In this document: in pieces, positions 43,101 through 54,705 of the stretch | Layout: every line of letters starts with the position of its first letter | Numbering within the stretch: the stretch's first letter is position 1 | Origin: Micromonospora sediminimaris | Lineage (GTDB): Bacteria; Actinomycetota; Actinomycetes; Mycobacteriales; Micromonosporaceae | Assembly: GCA_900112325.1 (NCBI GenBank) | Contig: FOLJ01000006.1 | Coordinates: forward strand, 289,275 to 353,274 | DNA: 64,000 nt | Direction of reading: 5' to 3' | The notes under the pieces: model-generated | What the model was told of the DNA's origin: nothing | The model's input: only the letters and a program-made list of their open reading frames with translations | Database searches by the model: none | Translations under genes and position numbers: made by a program

Positions 43101-44815
43101 CAGTTGAACTTCGATCCGCTCGGGCCGGACGGGAACTGGTAGTCGTTGTACGCCTGATTCGACCCGTGGCAGTACGGCCAGCCGAAGTTGCCGGGCCGGT
43201 CGACGATGTTCCACTCCACCAGTCCCGCCGGGCCCCGGTTCGGGTTGCTGGTGGTGGCGTCCGGGCCGTAGTCGGCGACGTAGAGCACGTCGGTGACCGG
43301 GTCGATGCCGATCCGGAACGGGTTGCGCAGACCCATCGCGTAGATCTCCGGCCGGGTCCGCGCGGTGCCCGGGGCGAACAGGTTGCCGGCCGGAATGGTG
43401 TACGTCCCGTCGGCCTGCGGCCGGATCCGGAGCACCTTTCCGCGCAGGTCGTTTGTGTTTCCGGCGGTGCGCTGCGAGTCGTAGTCAGACCGGCCGGAGC
43501 GCTCGTCCAACGGGCTGTAGCCACCGGACTCGAAGGGGTTGGTGTTGTCCCCGGTGGCCAGGTACAGGTTGCCGGCCGAGTCGAAGGTCATCGTCCCGCC
43601 CATGTGGCAGCAGGTGTTGCGCTGCGTGGGCACCTCCAGGACGACCCGCTCGCTCGACGGGTTGATCGTGTCTCCGGTGACTGTGAACCGGGACAGGTGG
43701 TTGCGGGAGCCACCCGCGCTCGGGGCGTAGTAGAGCCAGACCCACCCGTTGCTGGCGAAGTTGGGGTCGAGCCGGATGCCCAGCAGGCCGTCCTCGTTGC
43801 CGGCGAAGACGCTCAGCCGCAGCGCGGTGACCGTCTGGCCGGTGTCCGGCTTGATGATCTGCACCCGGCCGTCGCGCTCGATGTAGAAGACCCGCCCGTC
43901 GGGGGCGATGTCCAGCTCCATCGGGTTGCTGGTGTTGCTGTCCAGGGTCACCTTCTCGAAGCTGGCGGCCCGGCCGGCACCGCAGTCGGCGTGCACCACC
44001 CCGGCAGCGGTCTGGATACCACCGAGCAGGTGTTGCCGGAACTCGGCGTTGGCGAAGGAATCCTGGGTGTGCCCGCCACCTGTGTACCAGGACCGGCCAC
44101 CGTCGAAGTTCTGGCACCAGGCGATCGGGTGGTCGTGCCCCATCGCTCCGCTGCCCGGGCTGTAGCTGCGCTCGTCGAGCGAGGCCAGCACCTGCACCTG
44201 ACGGGCGCGGGGGTTGGTGCGGAAGTTGTACCACTCGTCGTAACGGGACCACCGCTCCGGCAGGTGCCGGGTCGACTCGTGGGTGGTGTCCTCGACCTTC
44301 ACCGTCGCCGTCTGGTTGGCCGGGTGGTTGTTGAAGTAGGCACCGACCAGTTGGCCGTACCAGGCCCAGTCGTACTCGGTGTCCGACGCGGCGTGCACGC
44401 CGACGTATCCGCCACCGGCGCGGATGTAGCGCTCGAAGGCCGCCTGCTGGCTGGCGTTGAGCACGTCACCGGTTGTCGACAACCAGATGACCGCCTGGAA
44501 CCTGGCGAGGTTGGTGTCGGTGAAGGCGGCGCTGTCCTCGGTGGTGGTGACGGTGAACCCGTTCGCCGTGCCGAGTTGCTGGATCGCGCTGATGCCGGCC
44601 GGGATCGAGTCGTGTCGGAATCCGGCGGTCTTGGAGAAGACCAGGACGGAGAACGGCTCCACCGCCGCCGCGGCGACCGGAACGGTGGGGCGGGCGGCCT
44701 GAGCGGCGGCGGGGCCGGTGATCGGGGCCGGTGCGGCGGCCAGGATGAGTGCAAGGGCGAGTAACGCCATGGTGACTGCGGCGAGCGGGGCTCGGCGCCG
44801 ACTGAGTCGGGGCAC
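40139..44815 (-). CDS. Giant secreted ThuA / PQQ-type sugar dehydrogenase multidomain protein (short paralogue)
   Basis: This encodes 1558 residues from a GTG start preceded by AGAGGAGA. A signal peptide (LLALALILAAAPAPITG, with an SRRRAP lead) is followed by the same order as its neighbour: ThuA, glucose/sorbosone-dehydrogenase propeller (NTCCHMGGTMTFDSAGNLYL), PKD, beta-sandwich, CBM6-like, PKD and two concanavalin-like modules. It stops there, without the OmpL47 repeats and FIMAH-like tail. Long stretches are almost the same as in the other copy, so the pair arose by duplication. The propeller family uses PQQ or acts as a lyase-like sugar enzyme; the substrate is unknown. It is probably secreted and carbohydrate-binding. 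Confidence 0.88.
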   Translation of the reverse strand: MPRLSRRRAPLAAVTMALLALALILAAAPAPITGPAAAQAARPTVPVAAAAVEPFSVLVFSKTAGFRHDSIPAGISAIQQLGTANGFTVTTTEDSAAFTDTNLARFQAVIWLSTTGDVLNASQQAAFERYIRAGGGYVGVHAASDTEYDWAWYGQLVGAYFNNHPANQTATVKVEDTTHESTRHLPERWSRYDEWYNFRTNPRARQVQVLASLDERSYSPGSGAMGHDHPIAWCQNFDGGRSWYTGGGHTQDSFANAEFRQHLLGGIQTAAGVVHADCGAGRAASFEKVTLDSNTSNPMELDIAPDGRVFYIERDGRVQIIKPDTGQTVTALRLSVFAGNEDGLLGIRLDPNFASNGWVWLYYAPSAGGSRNHLSRFTVTGDTINPSSERVVLEVPTQRNTCCHMGGTMTFDSAGNLYLATGDNTNPFESGGYSPLDERSGRSDYDSQRTAGNTNDLRGKVLRIRPQADGTYTIPAGNLFAPGTARTRPEIYAMGLRNPFRIGIDPVTDVLYVADYGPDATTSNPNRGPAGLVEWNIVDRPGNFGWPYCHGSNQAYNDYQFPSGPSGSKFNCAAPVNNSPNNTGLTNLPAAIPATVDYGYGGDSRYPEIGGGGAPMAGPVYRYDPNISSRRQWPAYFDGKAMFGEWNQSRMYTMQVSRDGKSLVDINRILDQMTFVRPMDFEFGPDGALYLIEWGSGFGGNNDNSGVYRIDYTAGARAPIAVASANPTSGAPPLAVTFSSAGSRDPDGGALTYAWTFGDGGTSTQANPTHTYAQSGSYTAQLRVTNPAGRSAVANVPITVGNTAPTVTIEFPPDGGFFAWGDQVAYTVKVTDPEDGTIDCDEVELQVLLGHDEHAHPLERHTGCTGTVQTQLADGHGAEANVFTVLEATYTDQGGSDGAEPQTGRALVVLQPKRKEAEYYSATGRVTGATGGGTAGVERETTGDTAGGGQNIGFIEDGDWWSVSPASLTGVTSIQFRVASATSGGRIEVRAGAADGPLITTANVTGTGAWQTYTDITAQIPNGAAAEGALYFVARDPNGGSGTLFNVNWMDFVGPGVSGNAPPTVTASATPTSGTGPLAVAFTGTATDPDGDTPLTYAWDFGDGESADTLSATHTYTTPGSYTATLTVTDSRGARGQASVPIRVDGAGNPCQAEPGQLRSDEFTGTSLDRQRWTGVVRGTESYSLADGSLRLPTAAGDLYGTRNDATNLVLQPAPSGAWQATTRVTVAARADYQQAGLLIYGDDDNYAKLDLVYGGNRKVEFLRETAGTPRNESADSTAAPTGDTIHLRLTSDGTNLTAAYSTDGQTFTAVGRSAALAGISNPRIGLFALNGGTTAPVVNAQFDWFRITPDATTGVVAPSDEFTGTSLEKCRWNAVVREDSTRYRVTDGSLRIDVPNGDIYGTGNTGPTNFILQNSPAGNWTMQTRVDGSLLNEQYQQAGLLVYADDDNYLKFDYVTDNAAGQAVSRRIEFRSEVGGAVQSTQPQATGLTQGIWHLRLARSGNTFTAAYSADGTSWTTVGTLTSTAVGTTPRVGLFTLGANQTASKTAAFDYFRLTPG

Positions 44816-45131
44816 GAAGATCTCCTCTGTCCGTGGGACGGTTCGGAGTGGACGGCGGTGGTCACTCCCGTCGGTCCGACCGCCCATACCTGACGAGCGA
44901 GGTCTGGGTGCCGACTCAGCCGATCCGATCACTCAATTTGCGTTAGTGAATCTAGTTTCGAGCAAGGTGGAGCCTTGTAACGTTTTGGTAACGGGGCCAT
45001 TCCTATTGGTGTGAGTCACTGCATATCCGGCCTTTTTCCGGCCGCCGTGCTGCCGCGAGTCCGTTCAGCAGGCCGTGGCGGAGTCGGCATGACCGGGTGG
45101 CCCGCGCCGCCACCGGCGGCGCGGGACGGGC
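44816..45131. other. Divergent region between the ThuA gene and the thiamine operon
   Basis: No gene is seen here. Bases 44930-44995 are unusually AT-rich and resemble the segment upstream of the other ThuA paralogue, with CAAGG, TAACG and GGTAACG motifs in similar order. The thiamine promoter begins at 45132. Confidence 0.45.
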
Positions 45132-45160
45132 TTGGCGGAGCCGGCGAAACGACGTACGGT
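45132..45160 (+). promoter_or_regulatory. Promoter of the thiamine operon
   Basis: TTGGCG (45132-45137), a 17-base spacer and TACGGT (45155-45160) lie so that transcription would begin just before the TPP riboswitch. Confidence 0.55.
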
Positions 45161-45167
45161 GACACCC

Positions 45168-45262
45168 AACGAACCCACGGGAGCCCGGTGTACCGGGCTG
45201 AGAGGGGGGCTGTGAGCCCCCGACCGTCGAACCTGATCCGGGTAATGCCGGCGCAGGGAGGA
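45168..45262 (+). promoter_or_regulatory. TPP riboswitch (THI-box)
   Basis: The conserved TPP aptamer blocks are present in order: GGGAGCCCGG, CCGGGCTGAGAGGG, a GGGGGCT/AGCCCCC variable stem, then CGAACCTGATCCGGGTAATG and CGCAGGGAGG. The 3' end of the aptamer includes the thiE ribosome-binding site (GGGAGGAG, 45256-45263). Binding of TPP would therefore most likely block translation initiation. Confidence 0.93.
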
Positions 45263-45270
45263 GTGTTGCC

Positions 45271-45894
45271 GTGCCGTCCCTGGGACGACTGCATCTGATC
45301 ACCGACACCCGAGCCGGGCGGGATCCGCTCGCCGTGCTCCGTGCCGTGCTTCCGGTGGCCCACACCCAGCTGGTGGTGCAGGTCCGCGTGGAGGACAGCG
45401 CGACCGACCGGCAGGCGTACGAGCTGACCCGGCAGGTGTTGGCCCTCGGTGCGCCGTACGGAGTGCCCTGCCTGGTCAACGACCGACTGCACGTGGCACT
45501 GGCCACCGGCGCCGCCGGCGGCCACGTCGGTGCCGACGACCTGCCCGTGGCGGCGGCCCGGGAGGTGCTCGGACCGGCGGCGGTGCTGGGCGCCACCGCG
45601 CGGGAACCGGCAACCGCGCTCGCGGCGGTAACCGCCGGGGCGAGCTACCTGGGGGTGGGGCCGTGCCGCGCCACCGCCACCAAGGACGGGCTGCCACCGC
45701 CGATCGGTGTGGCAGGTCTCCGGGCGGTGGTCGAGGCGGTCGAGGTGCCGGTGATCGCCATCGGTGGGGTGACGGCGGCGGACGTGCCCGAGTTGCGGGC
45801 CGCCGGCGCGTACGGGGTGGCGGTGGTCGGTGCGCTCTCCGGAGCCGCCGATCCCGCCCGCGCCGCCGCCGAGCTGGTTCGGGCGCTGACATGA
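45271..45894 (+). CDS. thiE: Thiamine phosphate synthase
   Basis: ThiE joins HMP pyrophosphate and the thiazole phosphate carboxylate. This copy has 207 residues. Family motifs are RLHLITDTRAG at the N-terminus, GASYLGVGPCRATATKDGLP (the conserved GP...TxTK segment) and VIAIGGVTAADVPELRAAGA. The usual QxREK reads VQVRVED and the usual GxSxH reads GATARE, so two substrate-contact positions differ. The GTG start is eight bases after the ribosome-binding site embedded in the riboswitch. The stop overlaps the thiO ATG by four bases. Confidence 0.88.
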   Translation: MPSLGRLHLITDTRAGRDPLAVLRAVLPVAHTQLVVQVRVEDSATDRQAYELTRQVLALGAPYGVPCLVNDRLHVALATGAAGGHVGADDLPVAAAREVLGPAAVLGATAREPATALAAVTAGASYLGVGPCRATATKDGLPPPIGVAGLRAVVEAVEVPVIAIGGVTAADVPELRAAGAYGVAVVGALSGAADPARAAAELVRALT

Positions 45895-47059
45895 CCGGCC
45901 GCCCCGCCACCACCAACGTGGTGTCGCAGCGCCGGCCCGATGTGGCCGTCGTGGGGGGCGGGCCGATCGGGTGGGCGGTCGCCTGGCGGTGCGCGGCGCG
46001 CGGGTTGCGCGTGGTCGTGCACGATCCGGCACCCGGGTCGGGCGCCTCGCACGTGGCTGCCGGCATGCTGGCACCGGTCGCCGAGGCGTACTTCGGCGAG
46101 CGGGAGCTGACCGCCCTGCTTACCGAGTCGGCCGGCCGCTGGCCCGGGTTCGCCGCCGAACTGACCGAGGTGACCGGCGCCGACATCGGCTACCGGACCG
46201 AGGGCACCCTGATGGTCGGGCTGACCGTCGACGACCTCGCCGAGGCACGTCGGCTCTGGGCGTACCAGCAGGAGCTGGGGTTGCCGGTGACGCCGCTGCG
46301 CCCGTCGCCGCTGCGCGATCGCGAGCCGGCGCTGGCGCCCCGGGTGCGCGGCGGCGCGCTCGCCGCCACCGACCATCAGGTCGACCCGCGCCGGCTGGTA
46401 CCGGCGCTGCGGCTGGCGGCGGAGCGGGCGGGAGCGGTGCTGGTCGCCGAGCCGGTGCGCCGGCTGTCCGACGTCACGGCCGGCGCGACGGTGGTCGCCG
46501 CCGGCTGCGGCAGCGCGGCCCTGACCGGCCTGCCGGTCCGTCCGGTCAAGGGACAGGTGCTGCGGCTGCGGGCGCCGGATGGCGGGCCGCCAGGCTTTCG
46601 GCACGTGATCCGGGGGTACGTCGATGGCGAGCACGTCTACCTGGTGCCGCGCGACAGCGGTGAGGTGGTCGTCGGCGCGACCGTCGAGGAGCGCTCCGAC
46701 CTGGACGTCTCCGCCGGAGCGGTGCTGCGGCTGCTGCGGGCCGCCGTCGATCTGCTGCCCGAGATCGCCGAGTACGACCTGGTGGAGACGCTGGCGGGGC
46801 TGCGCCCCGGCACACCGGACAATGCGCCGATCCTGGGCCCGTTGCCGGGGCACCCGGACGTCCTGGTCGCCACCGGCCACCACCGGCACGGGATTGTGCT
46901 GACCCCGGTCACCGCCGACCTGATCACCGATCTGGTCACCGGGGAGGGCAACTCCGACACACTGCTGGCGCCCTTCCGGCCGGACCGGTTCGCCGACCCG
47001 CCCGGCGGCCTGGGCGCACCGGTCGCTGGCACTTTTCCGCACTCGACGGAGGAGAACTC

Positions 47060-47069
<10 letters not shown>
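45891..47069 (+). CDS. thiO: Glycine oxidase ThiO
   Basis: ThiO has 392 residues and is an FAD enzyme that oxidises glycine to the imine used for thiazole formation. The dinucleotide motif is VAVVGGGPIGWAVAWRCAAR, followed by ASHVAAGMLAPVAEAYFGE. The C-terminal LAGLRPGTPDNAPILGPLPG and TGHHRHGIVLTPVTADLITD are typical. ATG 45891 overlaps the thiE stop; the longer open frame upstream is not coding. The end overlaps thiS by ten bases, a sign of tight coupling. Confidence 0.93.
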
Positions 47070-51237
<4,168 letters not shown>

Positions 51238-51256
51238 CCGGTCGGGGCGGAGAGCG

Positions 51257-51328
51257 GGTAAGACTTCAGCGCCTCATGTCGGTGTGACGTGATCATGTCA
51301 CTCAGACATGGGGCGCTGAAGTCTTACC
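51257..51328. repeat. Long palindromic element after thiC
   Basis: Arms 51257-51273 and 51312-51328 are exact 17-base reverse complements. After one G-T wobble, six more pairs (51275-51280 with 51305-51310) extend the stem to about 24 bp. The loop itself is a near-palindrome (TGACGTGATCATGTCA). It may act as a terminator for both flanking convergent genes and looks like a dispersed repeat. Confidence 0.7.
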
Positions 51329-51400
51329 GCCCCGGCAGGCACCCACGGTGAACGAGCGGTGAGCGGTGGGGTCGACGGCCGCTGGGGTGCGGGCGGGTGC

Positions 51401-53251
51401 TCAGTGTCGGTGATGCCGCCCGGTCGACCGCAGGGAGCGGCGTGGTCCCTTCGGCGGGTTGGACTCGTCGTCGTCATGTGGCCGGCTGAGCCCGGCGACC
51501 CAGTCGACGTACTCCTCATCCTGCGCCGGCAGCGGTTCGTCCTGCTCGGTCGCGGCATTCTCCGCGGACCGGGACCGGCCGCGTCGGAACAGCCCACGCC
51601 GGGTCTTCTCCGCTTCGCCGTCGGGCTGGACGTCCTCGGCCCGGACGGCGGGCGGCTTCGTGAAGGCGGCCGTGAGGTCACGGGCGGTGGCCGCCGTCTC
51701 GATGGAGACCTCCGGGGTCTCCGGGAGAGCCGCGGTGAGGCCGGATGATTCGGGTGCGGCGGGCTCGGCCGGCGCGCGACCGAGGTCGGGCAGCGCGAGC
51801 CGTTGCCGAGGCCGCGGTGCCACCTCGGGCGGTGCCTCCGCCGCCGAGCGGTCTCCGGCATCGTCCGCTGGGGCCTCGGTCTCCATGGTGGTCGGTGCCG
51901 CCCGGGGCAGGTCGCTGCCATCGCCCACCGGCGCCGGATCGGTCGCCGCCTCGGGCTCCGGGGTGGTGACCGCGTGCTCGGCATCGTCGCCATCCGGAGC
52001 GCTGTCCTGGGGCGCTTCGGTGTCGGTGCCTTCCGAGTCGGCTGCTGGCGCGGCCGCCGGTGGTGCGGTGACGGCGACGGCCTGCTCGGGGGTTACCGCA
52101 TCGCCGGCGGTCGGCGTGGCCGCGGCGGCGGGCGGGTCGGTGTGCGCGATCGGCCAGTGCCAGTGCGGCGGTGAGCCGTCGGCAGCGGCGCGGGAACCGT
52201 CGTCGGGGCGGGTACCGCCGGTCGACCGGTCGGTCTCGGTGCCGTCGTCGATAACGACGACCTGGCCCGCCGAGGTGGCCGCCGCGTCGGCCGAGGACGT
52301 GGCCGACGCGGGTAGCGCGGGGGTCGCCGGCAACGGTTGGAGGATGGCGGTCGGCTCGATGGCGGTCCCGCTGGTGGGCGCGGCCCGGTGGGCGAGCCCG
52401 CCGGTGAGCGGCCAGGGCAGCAGGGCTGCCGCTGCCGAACCGAGCGCGCCGACCAACACCGCGATCAGCGCCGCATAGTAGGGGGTCAACTGGTACCGGT
52501 CACTCGTGTCACCCGGGCCGGCGGCCAGGTAGGCGAAGGCCACCAGTACCGGGCCGGCGATCCCACTGGGCCCACTGACAAGTGGAGGATGCCCCCGCCA
52601 CCGGGCCGCCGCCGCGGTCGCCGCGCCAGCCAGCAGGGTCACCATCGGCAGGATCAGCAGCGCCAACTGCTGCGCGGTGCCGGCGGCGAGCCAGGCCGGC
52701 TCCAGCACGCCGAGGCGCACCGGGGTCAGCGTGCCGCTCGCCCCCAGCGACGGCAGCACGGACAGCAACGCCAGTAGCCAGACCGCTGCGGCCACCGCCG
52801 CCATGTTCCAGGCGAAGGGCGGCCGGACCAGCACGGCCAGCGCGGCACCGGCGCCGACCACCGCGCCGAGCCCGGCACAGATCGCCACGGCCCAGACCGG
52901 ATCGACCGAGATGAGTTCGGCGCTGCGGGCCGGCTGCATGCACAGCGGTGCCACGACCGTGGCGCCGAGAGCGGCGCTGCCCGCCACGGCCAGTTGCCGC
53001 GGGGTGCCGGTGAGTTGCCCGCCGTGCCGGGCCAGCCGCTCGGTGAGCACGGCACCGATCACGGCGGCGTTCGTGGCGAACCAGCCGGCCCAGACGAGTT
53101 GGGCCGGCCACTGGTTGATGCTCGCGCCGGTGAAGCTTCCGGTGAGCCGCACGATGCCGAAGCCGAAGGCGAGACCGAGCTGACCGGCACCGGCCAGCAG
53201 GCTGAGGCCGAAGGCGGTGAACAGTAGTCGGCTCGATGTCCGATGGGCCAT
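51401..53251 (-). CDS. Polytopic membrane protein with long acidic disordered tail, unknown function
   Basis: This encodes 616 residues. About eight hydrophobic segments occupy residues 1-300, including LLFTAFGLSLLAGAGQLGLA, LVWAGWFATNAAVIGAVL and PYYAALIAVLVGALGSAAAA. The remaining half is rich in Ala, Pro, Asp and Glu and looks disordered. It includes a basic patch (KTRRGLFRRGRSRS) and ends RSLRSTGRHHRH. I do not recognise a family. ATG 53251 is chosen; GTG 53281 would add ten residues, and neither has a good ribosome-binding site. It lies 78 bases after the cupin gene on the same strand and may be cotranscribed with it. Confidence 0.75.
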   Translation of the reverse strand: MAHRTSSRLLFTAFGLSLLAGAGQLGLAFGFGIVRLTGSFTGASINQWPAQLVWAGWFATNAAVIGAVLTERLARHGGQLTGTPRQLAVAGSAALGATVVAPLCMQPARSAELISVDPVWAVAICAGLGAVVGAGAALAVLVRPPFAWNMAAVAAAVWLLALLSVLPSLGASGTLTPVRLGVLEPAWLAAGTAQQLALLILPMVTLLAGAATAAAARWRGHPPLVSGPSGIAGPVLVAFAYLAAGPGDTSDRYQLTPYYAALIAVLVGALGSAAAALLPWPLTGGLAHRAAPTSGTAIEPTAILQPLPATPALPASATSSADAAATSAGQVVVIDDGTETDRSTGGTRPDDGSRAAADGSPPHWHWPIAHTDPPAAAATPTAGDAVTPEQAVAVTAPPAAAPAADSEGTDTEAPQDSAPDGDDAEHAVTTPEPEAATDPAPVGDGSDLPRAAPTTMETEAPADDAGDRSAAEAPPEVAPRPRQRLALPDLGRAPAEPAAPESSGLTAALPETPEVSIETAATARDLTAAFTKPPAVRAEDVQPDGEAEKTRRGLFRRGRSRSAENAATEQDEPLPAQDEEYVDWVAGLSRPHDDDESNPPKGPRRSLRSTGRHHRH

Positions 53252-53329
53252 GACCGGCACGTTACGGTCCGTTTCCACCAATCGCCACCGGCACGCCGTG
53301 GACGGACGTATGACCTGCTCGCGGCGGGT

Positions 53330-53659
53330 CTACTTGAGCTCGACCAGCCGGGCCAGGTATGTCGTGTCGCCGACGTTCGTGAGCATGTGCACGGCTCCCG
53401 GATCGCGATAGACCACCCCGCCGGTCGGTTCGTCGGCGTCGATCCGCACACCGTCGACCGTCTGCACGAGGTTCTTCGCGCCCTGGACGGCCACCACGAG
53501 ATAGGGGTGGTCGTGCCGGTGCAGCGGCTGGCGCTCACCGGGCTCCAGCCGGATGTGCCAGACCCGGACCCGGTCGTTCTCGAAGACGATCTCCTGTCCG
53601 ACCGGGCCGAGCACAGGCTCGGAGCCGGACGTGGCAACCTCGGGTGGCGTCTCGGTCAT
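53330..53659 (-). CDS. Small cupin-domain protein
   Basis: This encodes 109 residues in one cupin barrel. Motif 1 is GERQPLHRHDHPYLVVAVQG, with HxH and a following His as metal-ligand candidates. Motif 2 is GGVVYRDPGAVHMLTNVGDT, with one His. Small cupins of this kind include dioxygenases, isomerases and sensors; the reaction is not evident. Its ATG overlaps the stop of the F420-type oxidoreductase by four bases, so they are probably made together and may act in one pathway. Confidence 0.85.
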   Translation of the reverse strand: MTETPPEVATSGSEPVLGPVGQEIVFENDRVRVWHIRLEPGERQPLHRHDHPYLVVAVQGAKNLVQTVDGVRIDADEPTGGVVYRDPGAVHMLTNVGDTTYLARLVELK

Positions 53660-54612
53660 CGGATTCCGTCCAGTCGGGGGAGCACCTCGGCGGCGATCAG
53701 TTCCAGGTGGTCCAGGTCGCTGAGGTCGATCAGGCGTAGATGCACCCGGGTGGTGCCGATCGCTGCGAACTCGCCGATCCGGTCGATGAGTTGCTGCGGT
53801 GAGCCGACCACCGGATCCTCGGGTGGTAGAGCGCTCTTGACGTGCAGCGGCGCCGCTCGCCGGCGGGCCTCGCTGTCGGTACGCCCAATCGCCACCACGA
53901 TGCCGGCGGAGAGCGTCAACGGCCGACGTCCGGTGCCGGGGCGATCGACCCGTTGACTCGCCTCCTGGACCCGCTCGTACGCCTCACGGGCCTGTTCGAC
54001 GCTGGTGAAGGGGACGTTGAACTCGTCGGCGTACCGGGCGGCAAGCTCCGGGGTGCGCTTGGGGCCCCGCCCACCGACGATCACCGGAGGGCCGGGGGTC
54101 TGCACCGGTTTGGGCAGAGCCGGCGATTCGGTGAGCCGGTAGTGGTCGCCGACGTAGCTGAAGGTCCCGCCGGACGGGGTGCGCCAGAGGCCGGTGATCA
54201 CTTCGAGCTGTTCGGCGAGGCGGTCGAAGCGTTCACTGGTGCTGGGGAACGGGATGCCGTACGAGACATGCTCCCGGGCGTACCAGCCGGCACCGATGCC
54301 GAGCTCGACCCGCCCGCCACTCATCTGGTCGACCTGGGCCACCATCACGGCCAGCGGGCCGGGTAGCCGGAACGTCGCGGAGGTGACCAGGGTGCCCAGC
54401 CGGATCCGGCTGGTTTCCCGAGCGAGCGCCGCCAGGGTCAGCCAGGCGTCGGTCGGGCCGGGTAGCGCCGGTTCGTCGCCCATGGCCTGGTAGTGGTCGG
54501 CTCGGAGGAAGGCGTCGAAGCCGCCCTGCTCGGCGAGCCGGGCGAAGCGGAGCTGGTCGTCGTAGGTGGCACCCCGGTGCGGCTCCGTGAAGACGGCCAC
54601 CCGCATGCTCAT
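53656..54612 (-). CDS. LLM-class (F420-type) oxidoreductase
   Basis: This encodes 318 residues with a luciferase-like TIM barrel. FARLAEQGGFDAFLRADHYQ, TSRIRLGTLVTSATFRLPGP, DQMSGGRVELGIGAGWYARE and PGPPVIVGGRGPKRTPELAA follow the LLM family in order. Actinobacterial members of this subgroup usually use coenzyme F420, but FMN cannot be excluded. It starts within the end of the 24-residue micro-ORF and overlaps the cupin gene. Company with an SsuB/TauB-like ATPase recalls alkanesulfonate utilisation loci, where SsuD is also of the LLM fold. MRVAVF at 54606 is an alternative start. Confidence 0.88.
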   Translation of the reverse strand: MSMRVAVFTEPHRGATYDDQLRFARLAEQGGFDAFLRADHYQAMGDEPALPGPTDAWLTLAALARETSRIRLGTLVTSATFRLPGPLAVMVAQVDQMSGGRVELGIGAGWYAREHVSYGIPFPSTSERFDRLAEQLEVITGLWRTPSGGTFSYVGDHYRLTESPALPKPVQTPGPPVIVGGRGPKRTPELAARYADEFNVPFTSVEQAREAYERVQEASQRVDRPGTGRRPLTLSAGIVVAIGRTDSEARRRAAPLHVKSALPPEDPVVGSPQQLIDRIGEFAAIGTTRVHLRLIDLSDLDHLELIAAEVLPRLDGIR

Positions 54613-54705
54613 CCCGCCACCTCGCTGCGCTCGGCGGCGCGATGAGGCACCATCGCACCGAGCCGAATGATTCGCTCGCTCATCGCGTCACCTCGCTGGG
54701 CTCGC
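54608..54705. repeat. Imperfect direct repeat flanking a micro-ORF
   Basis: Two 27-base copies (54608-54634 and 54679-54705), 71 bases apart, match at 23 positions around the core CACCTCGCTG. Each covers a stop/start overlap in the minus-strand operon, and between them they bracket the micro-ORF. Confidence 0.55.
54609..54683 (-). CDS. 24-residue micro-ORF coupled to ATPase and oxidoreductase genes
   Basis: The reading frame MSERIIRLGAMVPHR...RSEVAG has 24 codons. Its ATG overlaps the ATPase stop and its stop overlaps the oxidoreductase start, each as ATGA. It could be a coupling peptide that carries ribosomes between the two larger genes. It could also be the by-product of a duplicated repeat, since the ATPase C-terminus ends in a similar MSEPSEVTR. 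No protein family is recognised. Confidence 0.45.
   Translation of the reverse strand: MSERIIRLGAMVPHRAAERSEVAG

Noticed and set aside
40331..44764. A 1477-codon open frame antisense to the short ThuA paralogue, and a 762-codon one at 34024-36312
   Set aside because: They mirror the GC-rich third positions of the real genes on the other strand. They have no family features, signal peptide or ribosome-binding site.
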